NCBI GenBank assembly: GCA_015493765.1
Contig: WGCQ01000167.1
Coordinates: 1 to 33,248 of the forward strand
Reading direction: 5' to 3'
DNA from: Deltaproteobacteria bacterium
Lineage (GTDB): Bacteria > Myxococcota_A > UBA9042 > DTJE01 > S145-11
Length of the DNA: 33,248 nt
The notes under the pieces were generated by a model that was not told the origin of the DNA, did not search any database, and saw only the letters and a list, made by a program, of their open reading frames with translations. Position 1 is the first letter of the stretch, and each line of letters begins with the position of its first letter. Both the position numbers and the translations under genes were made by a program. Positions 32,998-33,248 of the stretch are shown here, piece after piece.

Positions 32998-33248
32998 ATG
33001 GCCGTGGCCGTTGACCGTGTCCGAGGCCGTGACCGTTGGCCGAGACCGTGTGATCCCGGTGAAAACGAAAGCCGTGTGTAGTGCAGGTGGCCTCCTGGGA
33101 TCGCTGGCTTCCAGCCGGCCTTTTCCGAGTCAGTTGGCCGAATCCGAGGCCGTGGCCGTTGACCGAGTCCGAGGCCGAGACCGTTGGCCGAGACCGTGTG
33201 ATCCCGGTGAAAACGAAAGCCGTGTGGAGCGCAGGCGGCCTCCTGGGA
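32998..33248. repeat. GC-rich dispersed repeat, two right-hand copies, inverted to the left
   Basis: Same element as at 1-514, in reverse complement. The 29-base core is at 33046-33074 and 33194-33222; a 46-base identical block is at 33033-33078 and 33181-33226, a period of 148. Before each core are hexamer/heptamer words of type NRNCCG (TGGCCG, TTGACCG, TGTCCG, AGGCCG, TGACCG). The interior differs from the left copies: a hairpin GCTGG-CTT-CCAGC occurs near 33103-33115 in place of the CGCCCGC and TGC-loop hairpins. The window ends inside the second copy. From 32943 to 32997 I see nothing further. Confidence 0.88.

Noticed and set aside
32998-33248. CRISPR-like array
   Set aside because: Only two copies with a 148-base period, repeat and spacer lengths are wrong, and no cas gene is present.
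1-33248. tRNA or rRNA genes, insertion sequences, integrases or phage genes
   Set aside because: No cloverleaf, rRNA-like stretch, transposase or integrase motif was seen on either strand.

Overview
Every gene I can support in this window lies on the minus strand, so the text reads right to left. The gene set points to a Myxococcota or other former deltaproteobacterial Gram-negative of moderate GC. The markers are an AgmX/PglI-type TonB-like protein, doubled TolR proteins beside a TolQ, very large periplasmic TPR proteins, 'Myxococcales-plus' outer-membrane barrels, and a short polysaccharide-export lipoprotein paired with a separate barrel. Almost every product has a signal peptide, lipobox or membrane helix, so this is an envelope island. 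The genus cannot be read from the sequence.

Layout from right to left. (1) 33248-32998: GC-rich dispersed repeat, two copies. (2) 32942-21054: a Glt/Nfs/Agl-like envelope machine behind a strong sigma70-type promoter. It holds an exported coiled-coil protein, TPR proteins of about 800 and 1150 aa, a TPR lipoprotein like AglT/GltE, a small exported protein, TolQ, two TolR, and a one-helix FHA-like/TonB-like protein like GltG/PglI. (3) 21050-12408: a second promoter (TTGCAA-17-TATAAT), then a small exported protein, an outer-membrane barrel, a Wza-like lipoprotein, a Wzc-like tyrosine autokinase, a DnaK paralogue, a periplasmic binding protein and ThiL. (4) 12354-8902: a FadL-like barrel translationally coupled to a 720-aa calcium-loop lipoprotein. 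(5) 8901-8413: an AT-rich gap with several inverted repeats and a promoter. (6) 8412-3152: two barrels, an exported helix-hairpin-helix protein, a HEAT-repeat membrane protein, HutI and Ddl, tightly overlapping. (7) 3067-515: another barrel, then a B12-binding radical SAM enzyme. (8) 514-1: the repeat again, in the opposite orientation.

How they may work together (inference). TolQ/TolR would use proton-motive force. The FHA/TonB-like protein and TPR proteins would carry motion or force across the periplasm. The neighbouring Wzc/OPX/barrel set would export a polysaccharide. In Myxococcus xanthus, Glt with AglRQS drives gliding, and the related Nfs proteins act with the Exo export system on spore-coat glycan. 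Here a motor-type cluster and an export cluster sit side by side, which suggests one combined polymer-handling machine. No glycosyltransferase, flippase or polymerase gene is present, so the glycan must be made elsewhere.
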